From: Alphaproteobacteria bacterium
GTDB lineage: Bacteria; Pseudomonadota; Alphaproteobacteria; UBA9219
Assembly: GCA_026225415.1 (NCBI GenBank)
Contig: JAMFSS010000008.1
Location: forward strand, 1 to 45,218
Length of the DNA stretch: 45,218 nt
Reading direction: 5' to 3'
Part shown: positions 1 through 8,356 of the stretch, piece after piece
Layout of the letters: each line of letters opens with the position of its first letter
Numbering within the stretch: position 1 is the first letter of the stretch
Position numbers and translations under genes: made by a program
Notes under the pieces: generated by a model
What the model was told of the DNA's origin: nothing
What the model saw: only the letters and a program-made list of their open reading frames with translations
The model's database searches: none

Positions 1-30
1 AATTGATTTTTAAGGTTAAAAAATAGAGTG

Positions 31-59
31 TTGCGCTTCGGGGCTGTGGGCTTTATACA
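31..59 (+). promoter_or_regulatory. Promoter of tRNA-Asn
   Basis: A -35 box TTGCGC (31-36) and a -10 box TATACA (54-59) are separated by exactly 17 bases. They lie so that transcription would start around base 66, a few bases before the mature tRNA 5' end at 71. The same TTGC-type -35 box occurs in front of tRNA-Pro in this window, which supports both calls. Confidence 0.6.
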
Positions 60-70
60 TAGCCCCCGAT

Positions 71-145
<75 letters not shown>

Positions 146-165
146 TTTTTTGGCTTTGATACGCC

Positions 166-546
166 TTACGCGTCCACTATGTGATTGGCCACGCCCAGCA
201 CATCCATATCGCCCAACATATAGGTTTCGACATCCAAAGTGATGCATAGGGAAATGCCGCCCTGTGCGACCAAAGCCGATTTTTGCCCCTGTTTCGGCAG
301 CATAATATTATTCTCAATACAAAAACGGATCATCACAGGCACCAACAAGCTGTCCGTCACAACAACCTGTTTTTTGTCGGTTGATCCTTTGGGTATGAGG
401 GTCACGTTAATACTGCTCGCATCAATGACATCAAAACCGTCAATCGCGCCAGCGGGCAGGAAATTTCCGGCGACGGTGCGATAGGCATTGAGCGCCTGAA
501 CAAGCTCATCCGTATTGAGCGTAACGCGGCGAATATCCTGAACCAT
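166..546 (-). CDS. Conserved-looking small protein of unknown function
   Basis: The reading frame gives about 126 residues, ending -VDA just upstream of tRNA-Asn on the opposite strand. I chose the ATG at 544-546 over the GTG at 553-555 because a GAGG ribosome-binding site sits at the right distance from the ATG, while the GTG would overlap that site. There is no signal peptide and no membrane segment. The protein alternates hydrophobic and polar residues, as expected for a small soluble alpha/beta fold, with an internal stretch PKQGQKSALVAQGG. I do not recognise the family. The gene is monocistronic, with its stop facing the tRNA, and its codon use looks like that of the surrounding genes. 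Confidence 0.7.
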   Translation of the reverse strand: MVQDIRRVTLNTDELVQALNAYRTVAGNFLPAGAIDGFDVIDASSINVTLIPKGSTDKKQVVVTDSLLVPVMIRFCIENNIMLPKQGQKSALVAQGGISLCITLDVETYMLGDMDVLGVANHIVDA

Positions 547-761
547 TATCCTCACCCGTGAAAAATCAATTTATTCAAACGCTTCTTTTTAGAAAATTAA
601 AATTGCCGCAGAAAGAACCACCCCTTAAAGAACCCCAAACACTTTTAGGCTTTTATGCTAATAGCATATCATTAGGTGGTAAATATTTGGTTCTAATTTG
701 GTTCTAATTTCGCCATACATGCTCTTTTTCATGCGTTTTATGGTTAGAATTTCCTTAACGC

Positions 762-2138
762 CTATTCGGATAAAGAATCCGCCTTGCGTCCCTGCTTCAG
801 ATAATCGGCAATCAAAAACGCCAATTCCAAAGCCTGCGTCCCATTCAACCGCGGGTCGCAATGTGTTTCATAACGCGCCGCCAAACCGGCATCGGTCACG
901 GCCGACATGCCGCCGGTGCATTCGGTGACTTCCTGCCCCGTCATTTCCAGATGCACGCCGCCGGGATGCATGCCTTCCGCGCGGCAAATATCGAAAAAGC
1001 CGCGCAGCTCGGTCATCACGCGCGAAAAATCGCGGGTTTTGTATCCGCTGTCCGACACATGCGTGTTGCCATGCATCGGGTCGCTGCACCACACAACCGC
1101 TTTGCCAGCCTTTTTCACCGCGCGCAACAAAGGCGGCAATCCGATGGCGATTTTCTCATCCCCCATACGGGTGATAAGCGTTAAACGACCCGCTTCATTG
1201 GCGGGATTCAGAATATCGATCAGGCGCAACAAATCATCCGGCGCCATTGTGGGGCCGCATTTCAACCCGATGGGATTTTTTACGCCGCGCAGAAATTCGA
1301 CATGAGCGCCGTCAAGCTGTCTCGTGCGTTCGCCTATCCACAACATATGCGCCGACACATCATACCAATCGCCGGTCGTGCTATCCACGCGCGTCAAAGC
1401 CTGTTCGTAAGGCAATAACAAAGCCTCATGCGAGGTGTAAAAATCCGTTTCGCGGATTTGCGCCGATGTTTCCGCGGTGATATTACACGCCGCCATGAAA
1501 TTCAGCGTTTCACCAATCTGGTCGGCCAGTTTTTCGTAACGCTCGCCTTGCAAACTGCTGCCGACAAAATCAAGATTCCATTGATGAACCCGATGCAAAT
1601 CGGCATAACCGCCTTGCACAAAGGCGCGCAGCAAATTCAATGTCGATGCCGATTGATTGTAAACCTGCACCATCCGTTCGGGGTCATTCACCCGCGCTTC
1701 GGGCGTGAAATCGATGCCGTTGATGATATCGCCGCGATAGCTGGGTAATTTCACCCCGTCACGTACCTCAAAATTATCCGAACGCGGCTTGGCGAATTGT
1801 CCCGCCATGCGCCCGACCTTCACCACCGGAATCCCGCCGCCGAAGGTCAACACCACGGCCATCTGCAAAATCATGCGGAATGTGTCGCGGATATTGTTGG
1901 CGGAAAATTCGGCAAAGCTTTCGGCGCAATCGCCGCCCTGAAACAAAAACGCTTCGCCATTGGCTACGGATGCCAGCTTCTTCTTCAATTTGCGCGCTTC
2001 ACCGGCAAAAACCAAAGGCGGCAATTTCGCCAACCGCGCCTCTGCCGAGGCCAGTTTCGCCGCATCCAGATAGGTGGGCATTTGCCGCGCGGTTTTGCCG
2101 CGCCAGCTGTCGGGAGTCCAGAGAGCCATATCTGCCAT
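762..2138 (-). CDS. aroG: 3-deoxy-7-phosphoheptulonate synthase, class II (plant type)
   Basis: This enzyme condenses phosphoenolpyruvate and erythrose 4-phosphate to DAHP, the first step of the shikimate pathway to aromatic amino acids. The 458-residue length and motifs are those of the class II (AroA-II) family. QGGDCAESF contains the Cys (C71) expected to bind the metal, followed by [12 protein letters not shown] for substrate binding. [26 protein letters not shown] and THCDPRLN supply the His, Glu and Asp metal ligands. The start is the ATG at 2136-2138, preceded by AGGA; the protein opens with the typical tryptophan-containing WTPDSWR. No partner shikimate gene is adjacent. The symbol varies between species (aroG, aroF, aroA-II), so only the enzyme class is certain. 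Confidence 0.95.
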   Translation of the reverse strand: MADMALWTPDSWRGKTARQMPTYLDAAKLASAEARLAKLPPLVFAGEARKLKKKLASVANGEAFLFQGGDCAESFAEFSANNIRDTFRMILQMAVVLTFGGGIPVVKVGRMAGQFAKPRSDNFEVRDGVKLPSYRGDIINGIDFTPEARVNDPERMVQVYNQSASTLNLLRAFVQGGYADLHRVHQWNLDFVGSSLQGERYEKLADQIGETLNFMAACNITAETSAQIRETDFYTSHEALLLPYEQALTRVDSTTGDWYDVSAHMLWIGERTRQLDGAHVEFLRGVKNPIGLKCGPTMAPDDLLRLIDILNPANEAGRLTLITRMGDEKIAIGLPPLLRAVKKAGKAVVWCSDPMHGNTHVSDSGYKTRDFSRVMTELRGFFDICRAEGMHPGGVHLEMTGQEVTECTGGMSAVTDAGLAARYETHCDPRLNGTQALELAFLIADYLKQGRKADSLSE

Positions 2139-2312
2139 TTTAATCCTGCATTAATTTCATAACCAAAAAACCGCATCACCCAGACAAATTATACAAACAA
2201 TCCATATAATTACAGCTTTTTCTTAAGAACGCTTTCAAGATGACTTCAGGGGCCTGTTTAGCTAGAATAACAGCGCATTAGCATAAAAAACAAAATATTT
2301 TCGGAGAAAAAT

Positions 2313-3023
2313 ATGTTTCCAAACCCTTTTAGAAATTTTGGATCGCGCGACCCACTTGATGAACAAATCGAGCTGGCCAGAAAATATTTTCATGAACAAT
2401 TAAAAAGGAAAACTGTCGCGCAAGCCTGCGACGAATGTTTTCAGGTGGTCAGCTCCCGGGAAACCGCCATCAGAACCGGCGTTGTAAAAGCTCAACGCAT
2501 GTTTTCAGAATATTTCATCAGCGCGCATTTCACGGAAGGAAGCGCCGAACGCGGCAAACTGATACAGGAAGTTAATGATACGATTAATTTATTCAGAATT
2601 GGGCAGGAAATTCACGCGAAAGCGATCACGAGTTTGTACGCTTTTTTCTATGCGAGCGGGTTAAAAGCCCCGGCTGCGACAAAGATGCTCAATAAATATC
2701 TTTACGCACTGGAACAGGAAACATCGACCAAAGCCGAAAACATTCACACGGCCCTCGATACGTCTTTTGCCAAGGGTTTCCCGGCAAGCAAGAATTATAT
2801 TGAAGGATGTTTTTACACGCTAACGGCAGCAAGCGCCTTTTACAAAATATCCCTTGAAGCGCCTAAAGAACATATTGAATGGCTAAAAAATGTTCTTAAA
2901 AAGCTTGATACGGATGGCAAGGGCCTCATTGATGAAAGCATTGGCCTAAAGGCGGAAATCCTGCAACGGGAAGACACCACAAGCCCAAGGGGCAAAGCTG
3001 CCATTCTGCGGGCGACCGCCTGA
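2313..3023 (+). CDS. Unknown helical cytoplasmic protein
   Basis: The protein has 236 residues and starts at an ATG with a GGAG ribosome-binding site seven bases upstream. It is rich in Lys, Glu and Ala and appears almost entirely alpha-helical, with no signal peptide, membrane segment or recognisable catalytic motif. The N-terminal residues FGSRDPLDEQIELARKYF introduce a helical body with aromatic-rich patches around the middle (ITSLYAFFYASG and YIEGCFYTLTAASAFY). The 174-base gap before it separates it from the divergent DAHP synthase and probably holds both promoters. It reads towards ettA, 84 bases away. I cannot assign a function. Confidence 0.8.
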   Translation: MFPNPFRNFGSRDPLDEQIELARKYFHEQLKRKTVAQACDECFQVVSSRETAIRTGVVKAQRMFSEYFISAHFTEGSAERGKLIQEVNDTINLFRIGQEIHAKAITSLYAFFYASGLKAPAATKMLNKYLYALEQETSTKAENIHTALDTSFAKGFPASKNYIEGCFYTLTAASAFYKISLEAPKEHIEWLKNVLKKLDTDGKGLIDESIGLKAEILQREDTTSPRGKAAILRATA

Positions 3024-3107
3024 TAACCCACTTTCTTTACTTTGCTTGCAAAGCCTATCCTGTTTGGACTAAAACCCTTGCGAACCCCAAACGATGGATA
3101 ATGCCCC

Positions 3108-4793
3108 ATGGCCGCCCACAACCAATTTATCTATGTCATGAAAGGCCTGTCCAAAGCATGGCCGGGCGGCAAAAAAGTTTTGGATGATGTCTGGTTGTCT
3201 TTCTATCCCGATGCGAAAATCGGCGTCCTAGGCCCCAACGGCGCGGGTAAATCCACCCTGTTAAAAATCATGGCCGGCCTCGACACCGATTGGTCGGGCG
3301 AAGCATGGGTCGCCGAAGGTGCCGTTGTCGGTTACCTACCCCAAGAACCGCAACTCGACCCCAAATTGAACGTGCTGCAAAATGTCATGTCGGGTCTGGG
3401 CGAAAAGAAAATCATCCTCGACCGGTTTGAAGAAGTCAGCAACAAATTGGGCGAAGTTGAAGACCCCGATGAAATGCAGAAACTGATCGACGAACAAGCC
3501 GAGTTGCAAGAAAAAATCGAAGCCCAAAATTTGTGGGATCTGAACCGCAGTATCGAAATCGCGCTCGACGCGCTGCGTTGCCCGCCGCCGGAATCCGATG
3601 TCACCAACCTGTCGGGCGGCGAACGCCGCCGCGTCGCGCTCTGCCGCCTGTTGCTGCAGAAACCTGATCTCCTCCTGCTCGATGAACCGACTAACCATTT
3701 GGATGCGGAATCCATCGCGTGGCTGCAACAATATCTGGCCGAATATACGGGCGCCGTCGTTATGGTCACGCATGACCGTTACTTCCTTGATAATGTCACC
3801 GGCTGGATCCTCGAACTCGACCGCGCCAAGGGCATTCCCTACGAAGGCAACTATACCGCGTGGCTGGAACAAAAACATAAACGTATGGAACAGGAATCGC
3901 GCGACGAAACAGGCCGCCAAAAAGTTCTGGCTAAAGAATTGGAATGGATACGCCAATCGCCCAAAGCCCGTCAGGCCAAGAGCAAGGCGCGCATCAATTC
4001 CTATGAAGAATTGCTGGCGCAAAGTGCCGATGCGTCATCCGACACCGCGCAGATCATCATCCCCGCCCCGCCGCGTCTAGGCAATGTGGTTATCGAAGCG
4101 ACCGATTTATCCAAATCTTTCGGCGACCGTTTATTAATCGACAATCTGTCCTTCAAACTGCCACCCGGCGGCATTGTCGGTATTTTAGGCGCGAATGGCG
4201 CGGGTAAATCGACCCTATTCCGCATGATAACAGAAACCGAAAAGCCAGACAGTGGTTCTATCCGCATCGGCGATACGGTGAAACTGGGTTATGTTGACCA
4301 AAGCCGGGACACGCTCCGCGCCGATAAAACCGTGTGGGAAGAAATCTCCGACGGGCTCGACATCATCGACCTCGGCAAAAAAACTATGCCGTCACGCGCC
4401 TATGTCGCCGCCTTTGGCTTCAAGAGTGTCGACCAGCAAAAGAAAGTCGGCATCCTGTCGGGCGGCGAACGTAACCGCGTCCATATGGCCAAAATGTTGA
4501 AATCGGGTGCTAATGTCTTACTGCTCGATGAACCGTCGAATGATTTGGATGTCGATACGCTGCGCGCGCTGGAAGACGCGATTGTCGCCTTCCCCGGCTG
4601 CGTCGTCGTCATCACCCATGATCGTTGGTTTATGGATCGCGTGGCCACACATATTTTGGCGTTTGAAGGCGATAGTCAGGTTGTGTGGTTTGAAGGCAAT
4701 TATGCGGAATATGAAATCGACCGTCACCGCCGTCTGGGGACAGATGCCGACCAACCGCATCGGATTAAGTACAAGCCGATTACAAGGAGCTAA
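3108..4793 (+). CDS. ettA: Energy-dependent translational throttle protein EttA (ABC-F)
   Basis: EttA is a soluble ABC-F ATPase that binds the ribosomal E site and gates the first elongation step according to the ATP/ADP ratio. The 561 residues hold two nucleotide-binding domains. The first has Walker A GPNGAGKST (about 42-50), signature LSGGERRR (about 168) and Walker B LLLLDEPTNHLD. The second has GANGAGKST (about 361), LSGGERNR (about 450) and LLLDEPSNDLD. Between them lie the arm insertion (about 95-140, rich in Glu, Gln and Lys) and a charged linker with KARQAKSKARI, typical of the P-site-tRNA interaction motif. No membrane segments are present, which rules out a transporter. The length matches the EttA subfamily. 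Confidence 0.96.
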   Translation: MAAHNQFIYVMKGLSKAWPGGKKVLDDVWLSFYPDAKIGVLGPNGAGKSTLLKIMAGLDTDWSGEAWVAEGAVVGYLPQEPQLDPKLNVLQNVMSGLGEKKIILDRFEEVSNKLGEVEDPDEMQKLIDEQAELQEKIEAQNLWDLNRSIEIALDALRCPPPESDVTNLSGGERRRVALCRLLLQKPDLLLLDEPTNHLDAESIAWLQQYLAEYTGAVVMVTHDRYFLDNVTGWILELDRAKGIPYEGNYTAWLEQKHKRMEQESRDETGRQKVLAKELEWIRQSPKARQAKSKARINSYEELLAQSADASSDTAQIIIPAPPRLGNVVIEATDLSKSFGDRLLIDNLSFKLPPGGIVGILGANGAGKSTLFRMITETEKPDSGSIRIGDTVKLGYVDQSRDTLRADKTVWEEISDGLDIIDLGKKTMPSRAYVAAFGFKSVDQQKKVGILSGGERNRVHMAKMLKSGANVLLLDEPSNDLDVDTLRALEDAIVAFPGCVVVITHDRWFMDRVATHILAFEGDSQVVWFEGNYAEYEIDRHRRLGTDADQPHRIKYKPITRS

Positions 4794-4794
4794 C

Positions 4795-5103
4795 TCAGAA
4801 ACCCGGCTCAAATCCATGAGCCTTACACTCCGATCTTGCTGTATTAGCCCGTTTGGGATTATTGTTACCAGCAACATCAACCATGGCCGCACCTGGTCCC
4901 CCTACCATCGAAGATATAATCCCAAATTTACAATCCAGTTTTCCATTTATCGCACTGTAATACTCACCACCAAGATCAATCACAAAATCCTTATCTGATG
5001 CTACTCGTGGTCGGGATTTTCCAGATGATTCTGGTAAGTTGTTACACGCCGCAGTCATCAAAACTGCTGTAACACACATCATGATTTGTATTTCTGATTT
5101 CAT
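4795..5103 (-). CDS. Small predicted lipoprotein of unknown function
   Basis: The 102-residue product begins with a short charged segment and a hydrophobic stretch ending in the lipobox LMTAAC, which puts the lipidated Cys at residue 20. The mature part of about 80 residues contains two further Cys (in DCKFG and SECKAHG) that could form a disulfide in the periplasm, plus a Gly-rich centre. The start is well supported: GGAGGAG lies three bases before the ATG at 5101-5103. The gene converges on ettA with one base between stop codons. I do not recognise the family; envelope location is inferred from the lipobox only. Confidence 0.75.
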   Translation of the reverse strand: MKSEIQIMMCVTAVLMTAACNNLPESSGKSRPRVASDKDFVIDLGGEYYSAINGKLDCKFGIISSMVGGPGAAMVDVAGNNNPKRANTARSECKAHGFEPGF

Positions 5104-5268
5104 AATCTCCTCCGAGTAAAAATTTGAAGCAATCCCAAAATGTTACATGAAAGTAACCGCAAAAAAAGAAGATAGTATGGTTAACAAAAACCAAAAAGCC
5201 AGCCGCAATCCACACAATGTGAAAGAACTGTCTACACTACCAAAAAAAGTGGTGCTTGGATAAGGATG

Positions 5269-5892
5269 CTACTGTGGCGTCAACCCATCACGACGCGCAC
5301 GCACTTCGTCCAGAATACCCTCGACGCCGTCCAGTTCGATCAGGGTTTCATTGGCCTGATCCCAATTCTCGCCACGCAGGGCCTGCATCAATTGCATCAC
5401 GCCTTGCTCCAACGCTTGCCCCGCCCGTTGCGCGATAGTGTCGCACTGGCTGGGTTCGGTCGCGTCGGTCAAAGCCTGACGCAATTCACCGACCAACACA
5501 TTGGCGGCCACGGCTTCGTTGAAAATCTTTTCGTTTAGCTTGAGCCAATAACGCCCGCGCTGCAAAGGATCGCGCAATGCGTTATAGGCATCCTTCAAAG
5601 CTTCAAGCTGTTTCGCCGCATGGCCACGTTCGCCCATACCGCGGATTAAAAACCGTTCAGGGTCGAGCGCGCGCTCCAGCGCGGCATATTGGCGTTCCAG
5701 CATCTCAATATCGATATCGATGCGGCGCTCCATACCCAAACGGGCAAAATGATCGATCTCGCGCACCGGCTGGATAGTGCCGCATTGGTGGCAAAACAAA
5801 GCGCGGGTCGAAACCGGCTTTTGACAAAGCCAGCAATGCGAGTCGCCATTCGCCATGCCACAAAACTCATTCATTCCTACGACGTTAAACAT
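5269..5892 (-). CDS. hscB: HscB-like J-domain co-chaperone with zinc finger; HPD motif altered
   Basis: HscB delivers the scaffold IscU to the Hsp70 HscA during iron-sulphur cluster transfer. The 207-residue product has the alphaproteobacterial/mitochondrial layout. An N-terminal Cys4 finger (C20, C23, C34, C37 in CWLCQKP...FCHQCGTIQP) comes first, then a J domain beginning DHFARLGMERR, then a helical C-terminal domain (from about residue 120) that in the family binds IscU. The odd point is the J-domain loop: HPD is replaced by D77-P78-E79 in ALDPERF. The His and Asp of HPD normally trigger Hsp70 ATP hydrolysis. I chose the ATG at 5890-5892, preceded by GAGGG; a longer frame would read into the palindromic repeat at 5918-6000. 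The gene lies 142 bases downstream of the cysteine desulfurase on the same strand. Confidence 0.85.
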   Translation of the reverse strand: MFNVVGMNEFCGMANGDSHCWLCQKPVSTRALFCHQCGTIQPVREIDHFARLGMERRIDIDIEMLERQYAALERALDPERFLIRGMGERGHAAKQLEALKDAYNALRDPLQRGRYWLKLNEKIFNEAVAANVLVGELRQALTDATEPSQCDTIAQRAGQALEQGVMQLMQALRGENWDQANETLIELDGVEGILDEVRARRDGLTPQ

Positions 5893-5917
5893 TAAACCCT
5901 CTTTCTCTTCTTGTTTA

Positions 5918-6000
5918 CCTCTACCCCGCGAGGGGGAGAGGAAGTGAAAACTTAGGTTTGCGCTCTTAAGGCGCAAGCCTTAGTTTTCACAGGTGAGGGG
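5918..6000. repeat. Palindromic intergenic repeat, copy 1
   Basis: Two nested structures occur here. The first is an imperfect hairpin of CCTCTACCCC with GGGGGAGAGG (5918-5941). The second is a long hairpin of about 21 base pairs with a few mismatches (5944-5990), opening GTGAAAACTTAGG and closing CCTTAGTTTTCAC around a TCTTAA loop. It ends in AGGTGAGGGG. A clearly related element with the same order of parts is at 41089-41182. It separates the cysteine desulfurase from hscB and may limit read-through or protect mRNA ends. Confidence 0.75.
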
Positions 6001-6034
6001 ACGACCATCCGCATGTGCATCACAAGCACAAAAA

Positions 6035-7144
6035 TCACGCCGCCCTTGATTTACTCACCACCGTCCGCTGATAAACCCCACGCCAAGCCTCAACACATCG
6101 CTCAATATCCGACCCCTGATTGTGCCAACCCAACGAGATGCGCAACGCGCAGCCCGCAATTTCGGGCGCATAACCCATGGCCTGTAAAACATGCGAAGCC
6201 TTGACCTTGCCGCTGGAACAGGCCGAACCTGCGCTGACCGCAACGCCCGACAAATCCATGGCCGCCACTTGCGTTTCGCCACTCACGCCGCGCAAGGCAA
6301 CGCACAAAGTATTGGCTACGCGCGGCACCTCTGCACCGATAATCTCGATATCTGCGCCGCCAATTTCCATCATCCGCGTCTGCAACAAATCACGCATCGT
6401 CGCCAACCGCGGCATATCGCGCAAATCATCCATCGCCAATTGGGCGGCTGTGCCAAACCCGACAATACCGGCAACATTTTCGGTGCCCGCGCGGCGATTG
6501 CGTTCCTGCCCGCCGCCGCGCATGGCGGGTTGCAACGGCAAACCTTCTTTGACAATCAACGCGCCAATCCCCTGTGCCCCAGCAATTTTATGGGCAGACA
6601 GGCTTAACGCATCAACGCCCAGCGCATCAAAATCAATCGCCAACCGTCCGGCGGCCTGAACCGCATCACAATGAATCCTGTGGCCATATTTTTTGGCCAA
6701 CGCGGCGATTTCGGCCACCGGCTGAATAACACCCGTTTCGTTATTGACCAGCATCACGGATATCAGCGACCCACGGGGCGCATTTTTAATTTTTTCTTCG
6801 GCGGCAGCGACATCAATCACGCCAAACCGCGTCACGGGTAATTGATTTTCCGGCGCGCAAAATACCCGCACCGATTCATGTTCGATCGCCGAACAAATCA
6901 CTGACGCAAAATTTTGCAGGATAAGATTATTGGCTTCGGTGCCGCTGCCGGTAAAAATGACCTGGGCCGGTTTCACGCCCGCCAATGCCGCAACCGATGC
7001 CCGCGCATCTTCCACATACCGACGCGCAATCCGGCCATAGCGATGCACGGAAGATGGATTGCCATGGCGTTCCATCGCTTCCATCATCGCGGCACGCACA
7101 GCCGGTTTCATCGGCGCGGTTGCATTGGCATCCAGATAGATCAT
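6035..7144 (-). CDS. Cysteine desulfurase (class V aminotransferase, IscS/NifS type)
   Basis: This PLP enzyme takes sulphur from cysteine as a persulfide for iron-sulphur clusters and thio-modified tRNA. The 369 residues start MIYLDANATAP, the typical N-terminus. The start is the ATG at 7142-7144 with GGAGAG just upstream. Seen motifs are FTGSGTEANN (cofactor phosphate), SAIEHESV (His stacking on PLP), HCDAVQAAG (Asp/Gln), LSLSAHKIAG with the PLP lysine K186, and SAGSACSSGK with the catalytic cysteine C309 on the mobile loop. The short, Ser-Gly-rich active loop suits IscS/NifS-type enzymes more than SufS. It is followed by hscB and is divergent from the alpha/beta hydrolase, a neighbourhood known from alphaproteobacterial isc/suf clusters. 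IscU, HscA, ferredoxin and an Rrf2 regulator are absent here. Confidence 0.92.
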   Translation of the reverse strand: MIYLDANATAPMKPAVRAAMMEAMERHGNPSSVHRYGRIARRYVEDARASVAALAGVKPAQVIFTGSGTEANNLILQNFASVICSAIEHESVRVFCAPENQLPVTRFGVIDVAAAEEKIKNAPRGSLISVMLVNNETGVIQPVAEIAALAKKYGHRIHCDAVQAAGRLAIDFDALGVDALSLSAHKIAGAQGIGALIVKEGLPLQPAMRGGGQERNRRAGTENVAGIVGFGTAAQLAMDDLRDMPRLATMRDLLQTRMMEIGGADIEIIGAEVPRVANTLCVALRGVSGETQVAAMDLSGVAVSAGSACSSGKVKASHVLQAMGYAPEIAGCALRISLGWHNQGSDIERCVEAWRGVYQRTVVSKSRAA

Positions 7145-7160
7145 ATCTCTCCACAATCCA

Positions 7161-7187
7161 GTCATTCCGGCGAAATCCGGAATCCAT
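7161..7187. repeat. Short REP-like palindrome
   Basis: An inverted repeat ATTCCGG (7164-7170) and CCGGAAT (7177-7183) is followed by CCATC. The pattern GTCATTCCGG...CCGGAATCC resembles the common short palindromes of alphaproteobacterial intergenic DNA, and a longer relative (CATCCCGG...CCGGGATCC) lies at 42971-43034. It sits directly in front of the cysteine desulfurase start. Confidence 0.55.
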
Positions 7188-7336
7188 CTTGCTAACTTCT
7201 AAACGTCACAAAATCGCTTAATTGATTGTTTTTCCACATAAAGCCACCTATAGTAACTTCTGAGAGGCTTATTCCAAAGCATTGAATTACTTGCTTGAAA
7301 TTAACCTTCCGGATTGTGCTAGAATACGGTCGAAAC

Positions 7337-7360
7337 CCCATTCCTTTAAAAGGAAGGGGA
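7337..7360. promoter_or_regulatory. Hairpin in the leader of the alpha/beta hydrolase gene
   Basis: CCCC and TTCCTTT pair with AAAGGAA and GGGG, with one unpaired base, to form a compact stem. It lies about 50 bases before the hydrolase start and downstream of a possible -10 box TAGAAT (about 7320). With no U tail it is unlikely to be a simple terminator. It could be an mRNA leader structure or a protein-binding palindrome; the role is unknown. Confidence 0.4.
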
Positions 7361-7407
7361 TTATAGCAGATTTCACAAGTTTTTGCAGCAAAAGTTAGGT
7401 GACCATA

Positions 7408-8076
7408 ATGCCCGAAGTTCTTTTTGCCGGCCCCGCCGGACGTTTAGAAGGCCGTTATAGCCCCGGCAAATCACCTACCGCGCCAATCGCGCTTGTCCTC
7501 CACCCTCATCCGCAACATGGCGGCACGATGAACAACAAAGTTGTTTATTCGATGTATAACGCCTTTGCCGAACGCGATTTCGCGACTTTGCGTTTCAATT
7601 TCCGCGGCGTCGGCCGCAGCCAGGGCGTTTATGACCGCGGCGAAGGCGAACTGAGCGACGCGGCAAGCGCATTGGATTGGCTGCAAACTATCAACCCCAA
7701 TGCACGTACGGTCTGGGTTGGCGGCTTTTCGTTTGGCGCGTGGATTGGCATGCAATTACTGATGCGCCGCCCCGAAATCGAATCTTTCATTTCGATCGCA
7801 CCGCCTGCGAACATGCTCGACTTCAACTTCCTGGCTCCCTGCCCGGCTTCGGGTCAGATCATCCATGGCGAGGCTGACGAAATCGTGCCCGAACCGTTTG
7901 TGCAAAAACTGGTCACGAAATTGTCCAGCCAGAAAGGCGTGAAGATCGACTACCGCGTCATTCCGGGTGCCAGCCATTTCTTCGCCGACCATCTGCCGTT
8001 GCTGACGGAATATGTCGAAGACTACCTCGACCTCGCTCTGTTCCAACGCCCCGTAAGTCTGGCAGGCGCGGCGTAG
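7408..8076 (+). CDS. Alpha/beta hydrolase of the iron-sulphur gene neighbourhood
   Basis: The 222-residue protein is an alpha/beta hydrolase of the short dienelactone-hydrolase-like type often found beside isc/suf genes in alphaproteobacteria. The strand-turn motif HPHPQHGGTMNN (about 32-43) forms the oxyanion region. The nucleophile elbow is G-F-S-F-G with S108. HGEADEIVP supplies the acid and GASHFF the catalytic His, so the triad is complete. There is no signal peptide or membrane segment. The ATG at 7408-7410 is preferred because AGGTGA lies just upstream and partly overlaps the alternative GTG at 7399. Its natural substrate is unknown, and a role in cluster biogenesis rests only on gene neighbourhood. 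It is divergent from the cysteine desulfurase. Confidence 0.85.
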   Translation: MPEVLFAGPAGRLEGRYSPGKSPTAPIALVLHPHPQHGGTMNNKVVYSMYNAFAERDFATLRFNFRGVGRSQGVYDRGEGELSDAASALDWLQTINPNARTVWVGGFSFGAWIGMQLLMRRPEIESFISIAPPANMLDFNFLAPCPASGQIIHGEADEIVPEPFVQKLVTKLSSQKGVKIDYRVIPGASHFFADHLPLLTEYVEDYLDLALFQRPVSLAGAA

Positions 8077-8092
8077 CAAGAGGAGTAAAATA

Positions 8093-8356
8093 ATGGAAAC
8101 AACTGAAGCTGTTAAAAAAGCCAAACAATATGCCCGCGAGATATTTGCCGAAGAAGGGCTTTCCGACCTTACGTTAGAGGGGATTTCATTTGATGATAGG
8201 CATCTCGTTTGGAACGTAACACTTGGTTTTTCAAGAACAGATGGGGCAAGCCCTTTTCTTTCCGCACTTGGGGCATCAAAACGTGATTATAAAATCGTAA
8301 GAATTTCTGATGCAGATGGCAAACTCGTGTCACTCGACAGAGAAAAGATGCAATGA
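8093..8356 (+). CDS. Small protein paired with PIN nuclease (putative antitoxin or partner)
   Basis: The 87-residue product starts METTEAVKKAKQYA with an AGGAG site eight bases upstream. A short N-terminal amphipathic helix leads into what looks like a small beta-rich domain (LTLEGISFDD, LVWNVTLGFSR, DYKIVRISDADGKLVSL). Its stop codon overlaps the start of the PIN gene (ATGA at 8353-8356), so the two are translationally coupled. The pair is visibly richer in A+T than its neighbours, hinting at acquisition. No known DNA-binding antitoxin fold (helix-turn-helix, ribbon-helix-helix, AbrB) is apparent. Function unknown; partner or antitoxin of the PIN protein is inference from the coupling. Confidence 0.75.
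   Translation: METTEAVKKAKQYAREIFAEEGLSDLTLEGISFDDRHLVWNVTLGFSRTDGASPFLSALGASKRDYKIVRISDADGKLVSLDREKMQ

Noticed and set aside
658-861. Short minus-strand frame overlapping the 3' end of the DAHP synthase gene
   Set aside because: It lies mostly inside the synthase gene in another frame, has no ribosome-binding site and no family motif.
3336-4022. Long open frame antisense to ettA
   Set aside because: Typical shadow of a G+C-rich gene; no motif and no start context, while ettA on the other strand is complete.
5893-5976. Longer N-terminus for hscB
   Set aside because: The extra 28 residues are encoded by the palindromic repeat; the shorter start has a good GAGGG site.
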